Of a DNA stretch of 64,000 nt, positions 46,010 to 57,271 are shown one piece after another. The position numbers and the translations under genes are program-made. The stretch covers positions 17,541,001-17,605,000 of the forward strand of contig OX637394.1 in the NCBI GenBank assembly GCA_951799425.1. The letters run 5' to 3'. This DNA comes from Ilex aquifolium (taxonomy: Eukaryota; Streptophyta; Magnoliopsida; Aquifoliales; Aquifoliaceae). Each line of letters opens with the position of its first letter. Position 1 is the first letter of the stretch. Under the pieces are notes generated by a model. The model worked only from the letters and a program-made list of their open reading frames with translations. It was not told the origin of the DNA and searched no databases.

Positions 46010-48842
46010 ATGTCTGCTTCCTCTGGAGCTACCCCTTCCTCTGTTTCCCTCTTAGGAGATCGGTCTGTTGAAGAGGATTCTGACTTAGGTGCTGTGGGTG
46101 AGGAGATTGACAATTTTCCTGGTGTTGACTCTGTCGATGCTCAGGCACATACTGAGGAGCCTCCCTCAACTTCCTCTCCTGTGGTCCCAAACCCTGATAA
46201 AGACAAGAGCAAGGTGAACGGCGTAGGTGTTTCGGCTCCAGGCATATGGTCTGCTTTCAGACACGCATTGCTCGTGGGCCCTAGCGAGGTCACTCATTCC
46301 CTCATGAAGGTCCTTAGTGCTCGTTATGGTTTTCCTTCGGGGGTTCAATACTGGTGTCCAGATGCATTCACCCCATATGTCACTCAGGTTCATAAGAAGG
46401 TTTGCTTCTTCGTGGATGCCTTTGAGAACGGTCTGCGCTTTCCCTTACACCCTTTTATAAAGGGTGTTCTTCAGCATTTCAACATTTGTCCTGCTCAGCT
46501 CTCACCTAATTTCCGGGGGGTCCTGGTGGGTCTTCTTGTTTTCTTTAAAATCCACAAACTTGGGGTTCCTATTATTTCCTTGCTCATGCATTTTTTCAAC
46601 GTCAAGCACACTGCTTCTGAGGGCTTTCTATATATCTCCAAACAAACGAATGCTAGAGTAATTATTTCTGACCTCCCGAGCTCCCACCAGCACTAGAAAA
46701 AATAATTCTTTTACGTATGGGGCTTACAATGGGAATACAACTCTGCAGATAAGACAAATACTCTTCCAATCCCTAGAGCCTGGTCAGTCCCTGAAAACCT
46801 AGGCAAGTCCTTGCCCAAACTAACTGTGATCGGGCTTGGTGGCTTTCTCTGACTCTGCTTTGTTTGTATTGTTTCCCATGTGAACGCCCTAAGCTCAATG
46901 CAGAGGACGAAAGGGTGTTGCTGAGGTTAGAGAAGTGCTCTTCAGCAAAGTACTCTGAATTCATCAAACTTTGGGTTCTTCTAGAGTAAGGGTTCAGCCC
47001 CCCTGGGGTAATAATAGAATCCCCTACTCTTCTTTCTGTCGAAGCCCCCATTCCTCTTTCAGTTGCTATGGCTAAAGTGGCAGGTAGTAGTCCTCCTCCC
47101 CTATTCACCTTAAATTTTTATTTTTCCCTTATTCCTTCTTAACTTGCCCATTTTGATTCTTTAGGTTCTTCCTCGATGGAGCCTACCCCAGAAGAACTCA
47201 AGGCTAAGGTAGCTCTGTTGAAGAAGGGTAGAAGTGGAAGCAAACGCAAGACAGAGGTCGGTTCTGGTAGCAGTCCTGTTACCCGAGCTAAAATGCAGAA
47301 ATCGGGGGTGCCCCCCAGCTCCCCTGTCTCAACTACAGGAGCCCTTGTTAATCCATCGGGCTCTCCTGCTTTAACTTCTGGAGCTCTTGCTCCCCCCATT
47401 GAGTTCCCCACAAGTAACAGAGGTCCCTCCTTTCAAAGGGGTTCTGCAAGCTCCTGGTAGAGCTCATGCGCAGGACTGGACCTCACCTTCATCATCTGAG
47501 GTTGAGAGGGCCCTGGGGTTGATTCCTCAGCTCCAGTTTGCCTCTCCTCCTCTTGGACCATCTGAGAGAATCTCCCAGCTATCTCAACCGAGCTCCAAGT
47601 TGGAGAAAGGGAAGTTCCCTAAAGGAGAAGGGAATGAAGACTCTTTCTTCGATAACGTTGATCTTGCAGTAGGCGCCATTACTTCCATCATTCCTAATTC
47701 TGATGTTCTGAGGGCTGCCACTATGCCTCTTGAGAGCTCCATCAACTCAGCCCTTTATGGAACCACAGCTGTAAGTATCTATTATTGCTCTACTTAAGCT
47801 TCTACCTTATGCTTGTCGTTTTACGTTATTCTCTGTTTCTGATCGCATCTCTCCCCAGCTGGCTATACATGTGAGGGGTTTGCTGAGTCAAATCCACTCT
47901 CTGGAGAGCTCTGCCAAGGCGTCCAAGGCGTTTGAATTTAAAGCCGCAGAGCTGACCTTTGCTAATGATGACCTCCAAGCTCAACTTCAGAGTCTTCAAG
48001 AGCATGCGGAGAAACAGGCTTCTACCATCAAGAGCCTAGAGGCGGAGAAAAAGAAAGCCGAAGAGGAAGAGAAGAGGAGCAGAGATGAGCTCAAAACGGT
48101 CTCGGAGGAGCTCAAACTTAAGAGCGAGGCTTGGGTCAAAGCTAGCCAGGAGAAATTTGAGGCCTTGGGCTTTTATAACAGCATGAAAAGAGAGTATAGT
48201 GTATTGGCAGAGGCACACGATGCCACACTAGTTGAGCTTGAAGTTCAGAGAGCAGTTGTTAAAGAGAGGGATGATCTAGTTGCCAAGCTAAAGGATGACG
48301 TTGTTACTAGGTGGGCTAAAGGGTGGATTGCTTTTCAGGAGATAGCCGAAGAAACCTACCCTGATCTGGATTTCAACTTTGAGATTCCGGCTGAGGAAGA
48401 GGTAGATGTTCCAGTTGAAAGGGAGGCAAAGGCGCCTAGTTCAGCAGGTGAGGATGGTGCCTTGGCCTATCTTGCCTCTGAGGCTGCTCCTGCGGGTTCT
48501 GAGGTGCCTACTTCACTGGTTGAGGTCCAAGCTCAGAATACTCCCACCTCTGTATCCATTGCTACCGTGGGCAATCCTGAGGCTTATCTGACTCTTGTGC
48601 CTGCTGACCTTCCTGCTGCTGCCCATTTTCCTGCTGACCTAGTAACAAGGGCCTTAACTGAAGCCGAGGTCTTTGCTCAATTGACTATTCCAGAGATTTC
48701 GACTTTTACTTTGCCAGAGGCTTCAACTGTTGTCCCGCCAGAGATTTCTTCTGTTGATCCATCAAGCACTCTCACTACTGAGCTACCAGGCTCTCTTCCC
48801 CCCTGCCTCTTCAAGGTCCTAGGAAACCAAAACTTAGGGTAG
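46010..48842 (+). pseudogene. Antisense gene A of the gypsy element (Transposase_28-like, with coiled coil)
   Basis: Lies on the strand opposite gag-pol. The layout is like a host gene: 5' UTR intron 45742-45840 (ag|gtacgt ... ttttag), ATG at 46010 (MSASSGATPSSVSLLGDRS), a globular domain with VCFFVDAFENGLRFPLHPF and LSPNFRGVLVGLLVFF, a likely intron about 47088-47164, an intron at 47770-47859 (gtaagt...ccccag), then a long coiled coil (about 47871-48320: repeated Lys/Glu/Leu heptads) and an acidic, proline-rich tail to 48842. In-frame stops at 46694-46696 and 46706-46708 and a frame change near 47450 break it. The globular domain matches the 'putative gypsy type transposon' family (Pfam PF04195) by its motif order. 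Its function is unknown. Confidence 0.75.
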
Positions 48843-49968
48843 ATCTGTACTGTTATTGATGTAAATGTTGAACATACTTTGAATTATTGATGTAAATGCT
48901 GAACACACTTTGTTTTGTTTTTAGAGCTATTCAATACAGTCTACTCTTTATAGTCTATTTTGTTCTTCAATGCAGTCCACTCTGCCATTGTCACTGTTAT
49001 CTTCATTGTTTTGCCTGGGTTCCCCTTGCCCCCTTTTGCTTGGAGGAGTACCTTGGTCCTCCTTTTCAAGCAAAATTTATCAAACTTGGATGGGTACTAA
49101 TGGAGAGCTAGAGCATAGACTTAACTGATGGGGTTTTGTGCTCTGGATTACCTTTCCCTTTTTGTTTCGAAGTTACCTTTAGATCTCCTATTCTGCTGAG
49201 TTTGCCAAACAGCTTCACCAAGGACTGCTGAGCTAAGAGAGCTTTTGGGATCGTGAGGTGTTACTTCTAGAGAACTTGAAGCTAGCCTCACAACTGATGC
49301 TGCAGTTTACTGTGCTGGGCTTCTTTTAGCTTGCTGAGTTCTGGAGATGGTTGAGGAATATCAGGGGAATGTTGAGGTCTTTGGGGAGGGTTTCTCTATC
49401 TCGCCCTTTGAAAGCAGAAGGTCTTTCAGAGCTTCTTAAGATGTGAGTTTTGTGTGTCACTGGTACTCACGCTTTTGGTTCCCTCTAGGGAGCATTGGGT
49501 GGTGGACTTGGCATTCCTCACGGTGACAAGAGATTTGCTGGGTTTGGAAAAGAGAGTAAGCAACTTGATGCTTGAGTTCTTCCGAAGGTAGATCTACTGA
49601 GATCATGTTGCTACATACATGAGGACTTTGATGACATATGAGCCTAAGAAATACCAGTCCATTTTTTCCAGGGTATGAACGTTGTTCTTGGGACTGGTGG
49701 TCTTGAAAAGTTGTGCTGGAAAGGCTAGGTAGCCATTCGAACTGACCTCTACCCAAAGAAACCTGAGATGAATTTTTTTTAGGTGTGGTCGAACTCAGAC
49801 TTACTTCTAATTACTTTGATCGCATTGGGAGGGGGGGTCATCTTGTGCTGATTCATTTTTCTGCATTTATTCTACTGCTTTCCAAAACCGTAACTGCCAT
49901 CATTAATTAGGAAACCAAAAGGACCGCCGACTCCGTTTTCTGTATGGTTCTTGGTTTCTTAAAAACTC
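48843..49968. other. Spacer between antisense genes A and B
   Basis: Internal, non-coding DNA of the gypsy element. It is T-rich with scattered short frames, and no domain is recognised. Confidence 0.5.
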
Positions 49969-50151
49969 ATGATTTTCTTTAAAGCTTCCAATACCTCCTG
50001 GATTTCTTCCTCCTTTGCCAAAAGATTTCAGGATCTTCTTCCTTTTATCATCATTGTTATCTTGGCTGCCCCTGTTTCTCCCCTGTTCAAAGAACGCACT
50101 TCCTTTGGAATTGAATGGAAGTGGCATTCTCGCTACTTAACCCCTTCAACG

Positions 50152-51133
50152 ATGAAGCCTTCAAACTTGGAAGACATCAAAAGGCGACTCTTCCCTGAGC
50201 TTGATTTGTCCCTGCAAGTTCCGACTTCTGACAAGCCTTATAACTACCTTCCTCGAGGGGAGGTTTGTTTTTTCGAAGGTGCCATGGACATGGGGCTTCG
50301 CCTTCCTATTCATCCTTCCATTGGTCGAATCCTTGCGTACTATGGCTTGTGTCCCTCTCGTCTCTCGCCCCGAGGTTGGGCTACCATGGTCAACTTTTTC
50401 CTCTTTTGGCGTCTATATGGCAACGGTGGATTCCCTACTGTTGCTGAGTTTCTTTACTTTTTTGAGATCGAAGAAGATGAGCTCCCCTGCTTCAGCTTCT
50501 TTCAGTGGAGGCACTTCAACATACGCCTTTTGGTTCTTGACCTTCCTCCAATTCCTGAAGGGTGGTCTCAACGCTTCTTTTTTGCCTCCGGGAAGCCTTG
50601 GAGGTCTGCCGAGCAGCGCTGCCCTAGGACTAGAGCTCCACGCTCCTGGGAGAGCTTCTCTCGTATAGGTATGTGCAGGCAGAGCTATCTCAACTAAATC
50701 CTGTGAAGATCCATTCTTATTATGTTTTCGTTATGCAGGTCCCCCAGACCTGGATTTGCTGGAGATAATGAATATTGTTCAACTATTGCTTGTAGACCCC
50801 AAGCCTTTTTCAGATCTGATGAGGTCTGAAAACCTTTATTTGCTTGGCGCTGAGGCAACTGCTTGAGAGTTTTCTACCTTTCCAGATTCTCCTTGGACTT
50901 CTCCCTCTGATTCTGACGAAGAAGGGGATGCTGGTGTGTCCTCCAAGAAGCGCAGAAGAGATGGTTCCTCTTCACCTGATTCTTCTCTCGCCACTGTTTT
51001 GTTTTCCTCAGCAGGCGAGAAGTTTCTCAAATTGCTCTCTATGACTGAAAAAGAAAGGGACGAGTTGAAAGAGGAGAACGCCCGCCTAAAGGGAGAGGTC
51101 GTTGAGCTAAAGCAGCAACTTAAAAAGAACTAG
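50152..51133 (+). pseudogene. Antisense gene B of the gypsy element (Transposase_28-like, short leucine zipper)
   Basis: Second antisense gene. Exon 1 starts MKPSNLEDIKRRLFPELDL and holds the domain VCFFEGAMDMGLRLPIHPS, LCPSRLSPRGWATMVNFFLF, which is clearly related to the domain of gene A. An intron at about 50669-50738 (gtatgt...atgcag) joins PPDLDLLEIMNIVQLLLV. An in-frame TGA at about 50863 (probably from CGA) is followed by the continuing frame: an acidic SDSDEEGDAG segment, KKRRRDG (possible nuclear signal) and a C-terminal zipper KERDELKEENARLKGEVVEL ending at 51133. An upstream extension from 49969 is open but lacks similarity. The pairing of two related antisense genes suggests internal duplication or double capture in the retroelement lineage. 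Confidence 0.72.
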
Positions 51134-51289
51134 AAGCTCCTCTTTCTTGTACTCCCTTTTGTTCAAAGAAATACCAGACTTTTGTGTAACTTTTGCATCT
51201 CTTTTTTTTCTGAATGCTTTTGACTATGAATCCTGGTTTTGACAAGGTTCCATTTTTTGCGTATCCGTGGGTTTGAAGTTCTTTTCGCT

Positions 51290-51620
51290 TTATGAGTTGC
51301 GGAGCTCATCGTTTATTTATGAGCTGAGGAGCTCATCTTGAGCTGTCGAGCTCTTTTTTAATTTTATGAGCTGAAGAGTTTATCTTATATTTTATAAGTT
51401 AAGGAGTTTATCTGGTGTTTTATGAGCTGAATAACTCATCTTGAACTTTATAAGCTAAGGAGCTTATCTGGTGTTTTATGAGCTGAAGAGCTCATTTTGC
51501 ACTTTATAAGCTGAAGAGCTTATCTTGAGCTGTGGAGCTCATTTTTCACTTTATAAGCTGAAGAGCTTATCTTGAGCTGTAGAGCTCATTTCTTGCTTCA
51601 CGAGCTGATGAGCTCATCGT
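51290..51620. repeat. Minisatellite inside the gypsy element
   Basis: About eight degenerate units built on GAGCTGAAGAGCTCATCTTG, spaced by 'ttttatgagctga' or 'actttataagctga'. Two neighbouring units of about 60 bp (around 51501 and 51549) are nearly identical. The units are themselves near-palindromic (GAGCTC). It lies between the end of pol and antisense gene B. Confidence 0.85.
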
Positions 51621-51717
51621 TTGCTTTTTAGCTATTTTTGGGAGCCATGCAAGGATGAATCAAGAACTTGCTTTTTTTTTTTTTTTTTATTGAGAATAAT
51701 TTGATTACAAGGAAAAC

Positions 51718-54700
51718 TTACTGAAAGAACTTTTTAAGATGCTCGGCATTCCAAGAATGAGGTAGGACATTTTCTTCTTCTGTTTGTAACTCATAGTTCC
51801 CTGGCCTAATTATTCTTGAAACGATGTAGGGGCCTTCCCAATTTGGCCCCAATTTCCCATGTGCGGGATCTCTTCTTGCAAGCAAGAGCTTTCTAAGCAC
51901 CAGATCTCCCACCTTGAAGCTTCGGTGCCTGACCTTCCTGTCATAGTACCTTGCGGTCTTTCTCTGATAACTTTGGATGTGTTGTAGAGCTCTTTCTCTC
52001 TTTTCATCTAGGAGATCGAGATTTAGCAGAAGAGATTCATCGTTATGCTCAGACTCTGTGAATTCAGTTCTGGGGGATGAGAATCCTATATCTACAGGCG
52101 ATACTGCTTCGGTTCCAAAAGCCAAAGCAAACGGTGTTTCCTGAGTTGCTGCCCTAGGGGTCGTTCTGTATACCCACAACACCTCTGGGATATATTCAAC
52201 CCACTTTCCCTTCAAAGACTCGAGCTTAGTCTTCAAGGCTGCTTTGATCGTTCTGATTGTCACCACTGCTTGTCCATTTGACTGTGGATGGGCCGGGGCC
52301 GAGAAATAATTCTTTATCCCCAGCTCTGCACAAAACTTCTTAAACTTAGGGTTGTCAAACTGTTTCCCATTTTCAGAAACAATTGCTCTAGGTACCCCAA
52401 ACCTACAGACTATAGACTTCCATGTGAAATTTTGAATCTTCTGCTCCGTGATTGTTGCCAGAGGTTCCACCTCTGCCCATTTAGTGAAATAGTCCACCCC
52501 AATGATGGCGAATTTACACTGCTCTACGCTGGTGGGAAGAGGGCCAAGAATGTCCAATCCCCATTGTTGGAAGGGCCAAAGGCTTACCACCGACGTTAGG
52601 AGCTCTGGAGGACAATGAGAGATGTTGGCATGTATCTGACACACCTTACACCTTCTAACCAGATCGGTGGCATCTTTTAGCATAGTGGGCCAATAATATC
52701 CCTGCCTCAAGGCTTTTCCTACCAGGGCTCGAGCTCCGATATGATTACCGCAAATTCCTTCATGGATCTCCCTAAGTATGTAATTAGCATCCTCATCTCC
52801 TACACATTTGAGGAGAGGCATCGAGAATCCTCGTTTATATAAGTTTCCCTGCAAAATGGAGAATCTGGCTGACCTTACCCTTATCTTTGTGGCCTCCTTG
52901 GGGTCTGCTGGCAAGGTTCCATTCTGAAGATATTCCCTAATGGAGTCCATCCAGGCTGGTGGGGAAAGAAATGGGAACACTTCTTCCTTCTCAACTCTTA
53001 CTGATGGCTCCGCCAAATGCTTTACTGGTATCAACCTATCCAGGTTCTCTTGTGAAGTAGTTGCTAGTCTCGCCAGCGCATCTGCTCGAGAATTCTCTGA
53101 TCTGAGGACATGTATAATCTTGACTTGCACAAATTTCCTGATCAATTCCTGTATCTTTCTGAGGTAAATGATCATTTTCTCGCCCTTGACCTCATAAGAC
53201 CCCTCTATCTGCTTCACCACGAGCTGAGAGTCACTGCAGATCTCCAGCTGTTCTGCCTCCATTGAGTGAGCAAGATTTAGCCCTGCTATAATAGCCTCAT
53301 ACTCCGCCTCGTTGTTTCAGGCCTTAAACCCGAACCTTAATGCATATTCAACATCTATTTCATCAGGGGAGGTCAAAATTAAGCCATCACCGCTGCCTTG
53401 GGCGTTGGCAGCTCCATCTACTGAAAGCTTCCATATGGGGAAGTCAGGTACCAGCTGCGTGGCCCCCATGGGTGCTCCTGTTGTGAACTCTACAATGAAG
53501 TCTGTCAGTACCTGCCCTTTAATGGTTGTTCTTGGCTTGTACCTGATATCGAACTCACTGAGCTCGATGGCCCATTTAACCAGCCTTCCCGAAGTCTCTG
53601 GTTTACGTAATACTTGCTTCATCGGCTGATATGTTGGGATCTCGATAGTATGAGCTTGGAAATATGGCCTAAGCTTCCTGGCAATCGTAACTAAGGCCAA
53701 AACAAGCTTCTTCATCTTCAGATATCTCTCCTCTGCCCCCCTCAGAGCTCTGCTACAGTAATAGACCGGTTGCTGAGCTCTGTCCTGCTCCCTTACTAAC
53801 GCTGCACTTGTTGAGAAATCTGAGACAGTTAAATAGAGAGTAAGGACATCTCCTTCCAACGGGCTTACCAGAATAGGTGGGGAGCTCAGATAATTTTTCA
53901 GTGCTTTGAACGCTTTCTCACACTGGGTATCCCACTGGAAGGCCTTCTTTAGGACTTGAAAGAAGGGTTGACACTTGTCGCTTGATCTGGACACAAAATG
54001 ACTTAAGGCAGCTATTTTTCTTGTCAGACGTTGTACCTCTCTTGTATTGGACGGCGGCTGCATATCCAGTACTGCCTTCACCTTCTCTGGGTTAGCCTCT
54101 ATCCCTCTGCTGTTAACTATGAAGCCCAGAAATTTTCCAGCAGAAACTCCAAAGGCACACTTGGCGGGATTGAGCTTCATTTTGTATTTCTTCAGGACCT
54201 GGAAAGATTCCGCCAAATGTTTGATGTGGACCTCTGCTTTCAGTGATTTGACCAACATATCATCGATGTAAACCTCCAAGGTCGTCCCAATCTATTTTTG
54301 GAACATTTTATTCACCAAACGTTGATAAGTGGCTCCAGCATTCTTCAATCCGAAGGGCATAACCTGGTAACAGTACGTCCCTTGCTCAGTTATGAAGGAG
54401 GTCTTCTCCTGGTCATTAAGATCCATCCTAATCTGATTATATCCAGAGAAGGCGTCCATGAAGCTGAGGAGCTCGTGCCCAGCGGTGGCATCCACAATCA
54501 AGTCTATCCGAGGTAAGGGGAAACTGTCCTTGGGGCAAGCCCGATTAAGGTTAGTAAAGTCAATGCAGAGACGCCAGTTGCCGTTGGTCTTCTTAACGAG
54601 GACGACATTAGCTAGCCACACTGGGTAATCCACCTCCCTGATGGCTCTGGCATGGAGAAGTTTGTTGACCTCTTCATTGATGGCTTTTTTATGCTCTGGG

Positions 54701-55653
54701 GCTAAACTCCTCCTCTTTTGTTTGATGGCCTTGCAGCTAGGATTCACACTGAGCTTATGTGTGATAACTGAGGAGTCAATGCCCTCCATGTCTTCTTGCT
54801 TCCAGACAAACACTTCCATGTTTTGCCTTAGAAATTGGATGAGAAGTTTCTTAATCTCTCGGCTCAGCTTGGACCCTACATAAACAAGGTGTTCTGGCTC
54901 TTCGTTAAGCTGTATAGGCTCTAGCTCTTCCGATGGGATTGGTCTGGTTTCCAGCTCATCCCTCACGTTAAGTTCATCCAGTTGAATGTTCTCAACCTCT
55001 TTCATCTTCACAGATGCCATGTAGCACTCCCTTGCTACGCGCTGGTCTCCTCAGACCACTCCGACCCCGTTCTCTGTTGGAAATTTGACAACCAGGTGAT
55101 AGGCAGATGGGATGACCCTCATAGAATTAAGGGAAGGTCTTCCAAGCAGAATATTGTATGCAGAAAGTGCGTCAACCACTAAGAATTTTACGATTGTAGT
55201 GGCTTAGCAAGGCGGGTCACCTAGGGTGAGCACAAGCTGAATTGACCCTAAGGGGAACACCATTTCTCCTGAGAAACCCAGCAAGTGGGCACTCATAGGC
55301 TCGAGTTTTTCCCTTCCTATGTCCATCTTGTCGAAAGCAGACGCAAAAATGATGTCTACTAAGCTGCCGTTGTCTACTAGGACTCGATGAACAGTTCCGT
55401 TGGCTACCACAGCTCTTACCACCAGAGGATCATCATGGGGATACTGACACCCTTCCAAGTCTGAATCTGAAAAAGTGATGGTTGTGTCTAGGCGATGTGC
55501 TTTAGACACAGTATGCACTTCCAGAGCTTCTCCAGCTCTGACCCTTCGGAGGTGAGCTTTTCTGGCTGAGCTGGATTCTCCGCCTTCTGCAAACCCTCCA
55601 GATATTATTTTGATCTCTCCCAAAGGTTGTTGATGTGGCGCAGGTGCTTGCTA
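51718..55653 (-). pseudogene. Gypsy pol: protease, reverse transcriptase, RNase H, integrase (interrupted)
   Basis: The frame continues through single stops. Protease at 55623-55204 (VLVDNGSLVDIIF). Reverse transcriptase from 55020 (WRLCIDFTNLNRACPKDSFP, FSGYNQIRM, MPFGLKNAGATYQRL) across a TAG at 54292-54294 to catalytic YIDDML and on to 53317. RNase H spans 53317-53000 with one more stop. Integrase in the 514-residue frame 53262-51718 has its HHCC finger (HEGICGNH...CKVC) and the first catalytic Asp. The second Asp position reads Glu (IVSENGKQF) and the catalytic Glu position reads Val (QAVVTIR). The chromodomain-free C-terminus ends PHSWNAEHLKKFFQ. Stops include 55651-55653, 55204-55206, 55051-55053 and 54292-54294. 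It cannot make active integrase. Confidence 0.9.
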
Positions 55654-55867
55654 TTGAGGTGGCGGTGGTGGAAGAGCTCGATTTTGATTATCATGGGCCA
55701 TAAAGCGACGCAACTGCCCTCGTTGGATTAAAAACTTGATTTCCTTCTTTAGCTGAATGCAATCATCGGTATGGTGACCATGATCTGTGATAGTCACAAT
55801 ACTTTGTGGGGTCTCTCTTGGCTGGATCTGCTTTCATCCGAGGTGGCCACCTCAGGAACTTCTCGTT

Positions 55868-57211
55868 CTAGACCTCATATAGGACCTGAGACACTGTGGC
55901 GGTGAGCGGGGTGAACTGCCGAGGTGCGTATCTAGGCTGTAGCTCGGGTTGCGAAGGGCTTAAGCGGTCTCTAACATTTCCTCTTCTCTTTGCGGAGCGA
56001 TCTCTGTCCCTCCTTGGAGACCTTTCTCGTTCTCTTTCTTTCCTGGGACTTCGGTCCCTCTTCTTCTCTTCTTTCCCTTTCTGCTTTCGTGATGATGCAC
56101 CCTCCACCTTGGAAAGTAGTGTTTCCTCACTATTTATATATTTTTCTGCCTTGGCCAGCACCTCAACCATGCTTGCTTGGGGATTCTTTGATATAGAGAA
56201 CATCAAGTCCTTTGACTGCACTCCTAACCCTGCAATGAAAGCAGTGATGGCAAACTTTTCGTCTGGGACATCTACCTTCAGATATTCTGAATTGAATCTC
56301 TGTACATAAGATCGCAGGTTCTCATCTGGTTTCTGCTTTACGTTCAGTAAATGATAGCTCGACTTCCTATAGATCCGGGCTCCTATGAAGTGAGACACGA
56401 AAGAAATGGAGAGTTCTTTGAAGGAAGAGATCGAAGTTGGGGGGAGTCTGTTGAACCATGCTAAGGCTGACCTCTTCAGAGTGATGGCAAAGACCCTACA
56501 CCGCACCGGGTCCTGGTATCCATGCAGCTCCATTTGGTTTTTATAGGTGTTGAGATGATCAACAGGGTCTTTTGTCCCATCAAAAACCTCCATCTGAGGA
56601 ATTCTGAACTTTGGAGGGAGAGGGAAGTGCAACACCCCAACAGTGAATGGGGATTCCGTTTGTTGCACCAAGGCATCCATCGTTACTGGAGTTTTCACCC
56701 TGACCGCCTCCCTCATGTGGCTGAGCTCTTGCTGGGTGTCCTTGAAGCGATGTTCCCAATATTGCTCCATTCTCTCCTGCTGGAAAGGGAGGAAATCATT
56801 TTTCTCAACTCTTTCGTTTTGGCTCTGTACTTCTTCATTAACACATTTCCTAAGCAGCGGATGGGGTGCCTGACTGCTCTCCCCTCCTTCGTTTACTTCT
56901 CTGAGGGGATCAATGTATTGTTGTTCTCTACGAGGGAGATCATTCTGGCCTTGCTGGGCTGGTTGTACTTGCTGAGGACCTCGTAAGAGCTTCAAGAGCT
57001 CTTCATTTTGTTGAAGTAAACGCTGATTGAACAGAAGAAGGGCATCTAGTTCATTATTGGTAGGGGGATCCACCGTAGGTGGATCATCTCCGGTGGGGGG
57101 CACTAAATCATGAAGGTTTTCTGATTGCCTCCCACTAGTGACCTCTTGTAGATTCTGCATCCTTGGGGGATTCATTTGACTTCGGCTTATATTGCGTGTA
57201 GAGACCATCAA
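55868..57211 (-). CDS. Gypsy gag (447-residue open frame)
   Basis: Structural protein of the retroelement. The retrotransposon gag domain runs from about residue 200 to 340 (DPVDHLNTYKNQMELHGYQD, ALAWFNRLPPTSISSF, LLNVKQKPDENLRSYVQRFN). A basic RDRSPRKERERERSPRRDRD tract lies near 385-410. The frame ends at a TAG (55868-55870) that is CAG in the copy at 59020, so the natural protein is longer and would include the zinc-finger-like CX..H..DC segment further on. The start MMVSTRNIS is matched in the other copy (59669). Confidence 0.85.
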   Translation of the reverse strand: MMVSTRNISRSQMNPPRMQNLQEVTSGRQSENLHDLVPPTGDDPPTVDPPTNNELDALLLFNQRLLQQNEELLKLLRGPQQVQPAQQGQNDLPRREQQYIDPLREVNEGGESSQAPHPLLRKCVNEEVQSQNERVEKNDFLPFQQERMEQYWEHRFKDTQQELSHMREAVRVKTPVTMDALVQQTESPFTVGVLHFPLPPKFRIPQMEVFDGTKDPVDHLNTYKNQMELHGYQDPVRCRVFAITLKRSALAWFNRLPPTSISSFKELSISFVSHFIGARIYRKSSYHLLNVKQKPDENLRSYVQRFNSEYLKVDVPDEKFAITAFIAGLGVQSKDLMFSISKNPQASMVEVLAKAEKYINSEETLLSKVEGASSRKQKGKEEKKRDRSPRKERERERSPRRDRDRSAKRRGNVRDRLSPSQPELQPRYAPRQFTPLTATVSQVLYEV

Positions 57212-57250
57212 TTACTGAAGAAATCAGTATACTTGTAATAAGAACAGTCG

Positions 57251-57271
57251 TTCCCACAGACGGCGCCAAAC
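57251..57271 (-). other. Primer binding site of the gypsy element
   Basis: On the minus strand the LTR is followed by G then TTTGGCGCCGTCTGTGGGAA. The same site with one difference (TTTGGCGTTGTCTGTGGGAA) follows the LTR of the second copy at 59609. The matching tRNA was not assigned. Confidence 0.75.

Noticed and set aside
45878..46696. 272-codon plus-strand frame as a host gene
   Set aside because: It lies wholly within the gypsy element between pol and the 3' LTR and has a truncated relative in another copy (34691), so it is retroelement cargo and is listed as antisense gene A.
51290..51620. Regularly spaced GAGCTC units, considered as a CRISPR-like array
   Set aside because: Units are degenerate and contiguous without unique spacers, and the DNA is plant nuclear. 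It is a minisatellite within a retroelement.
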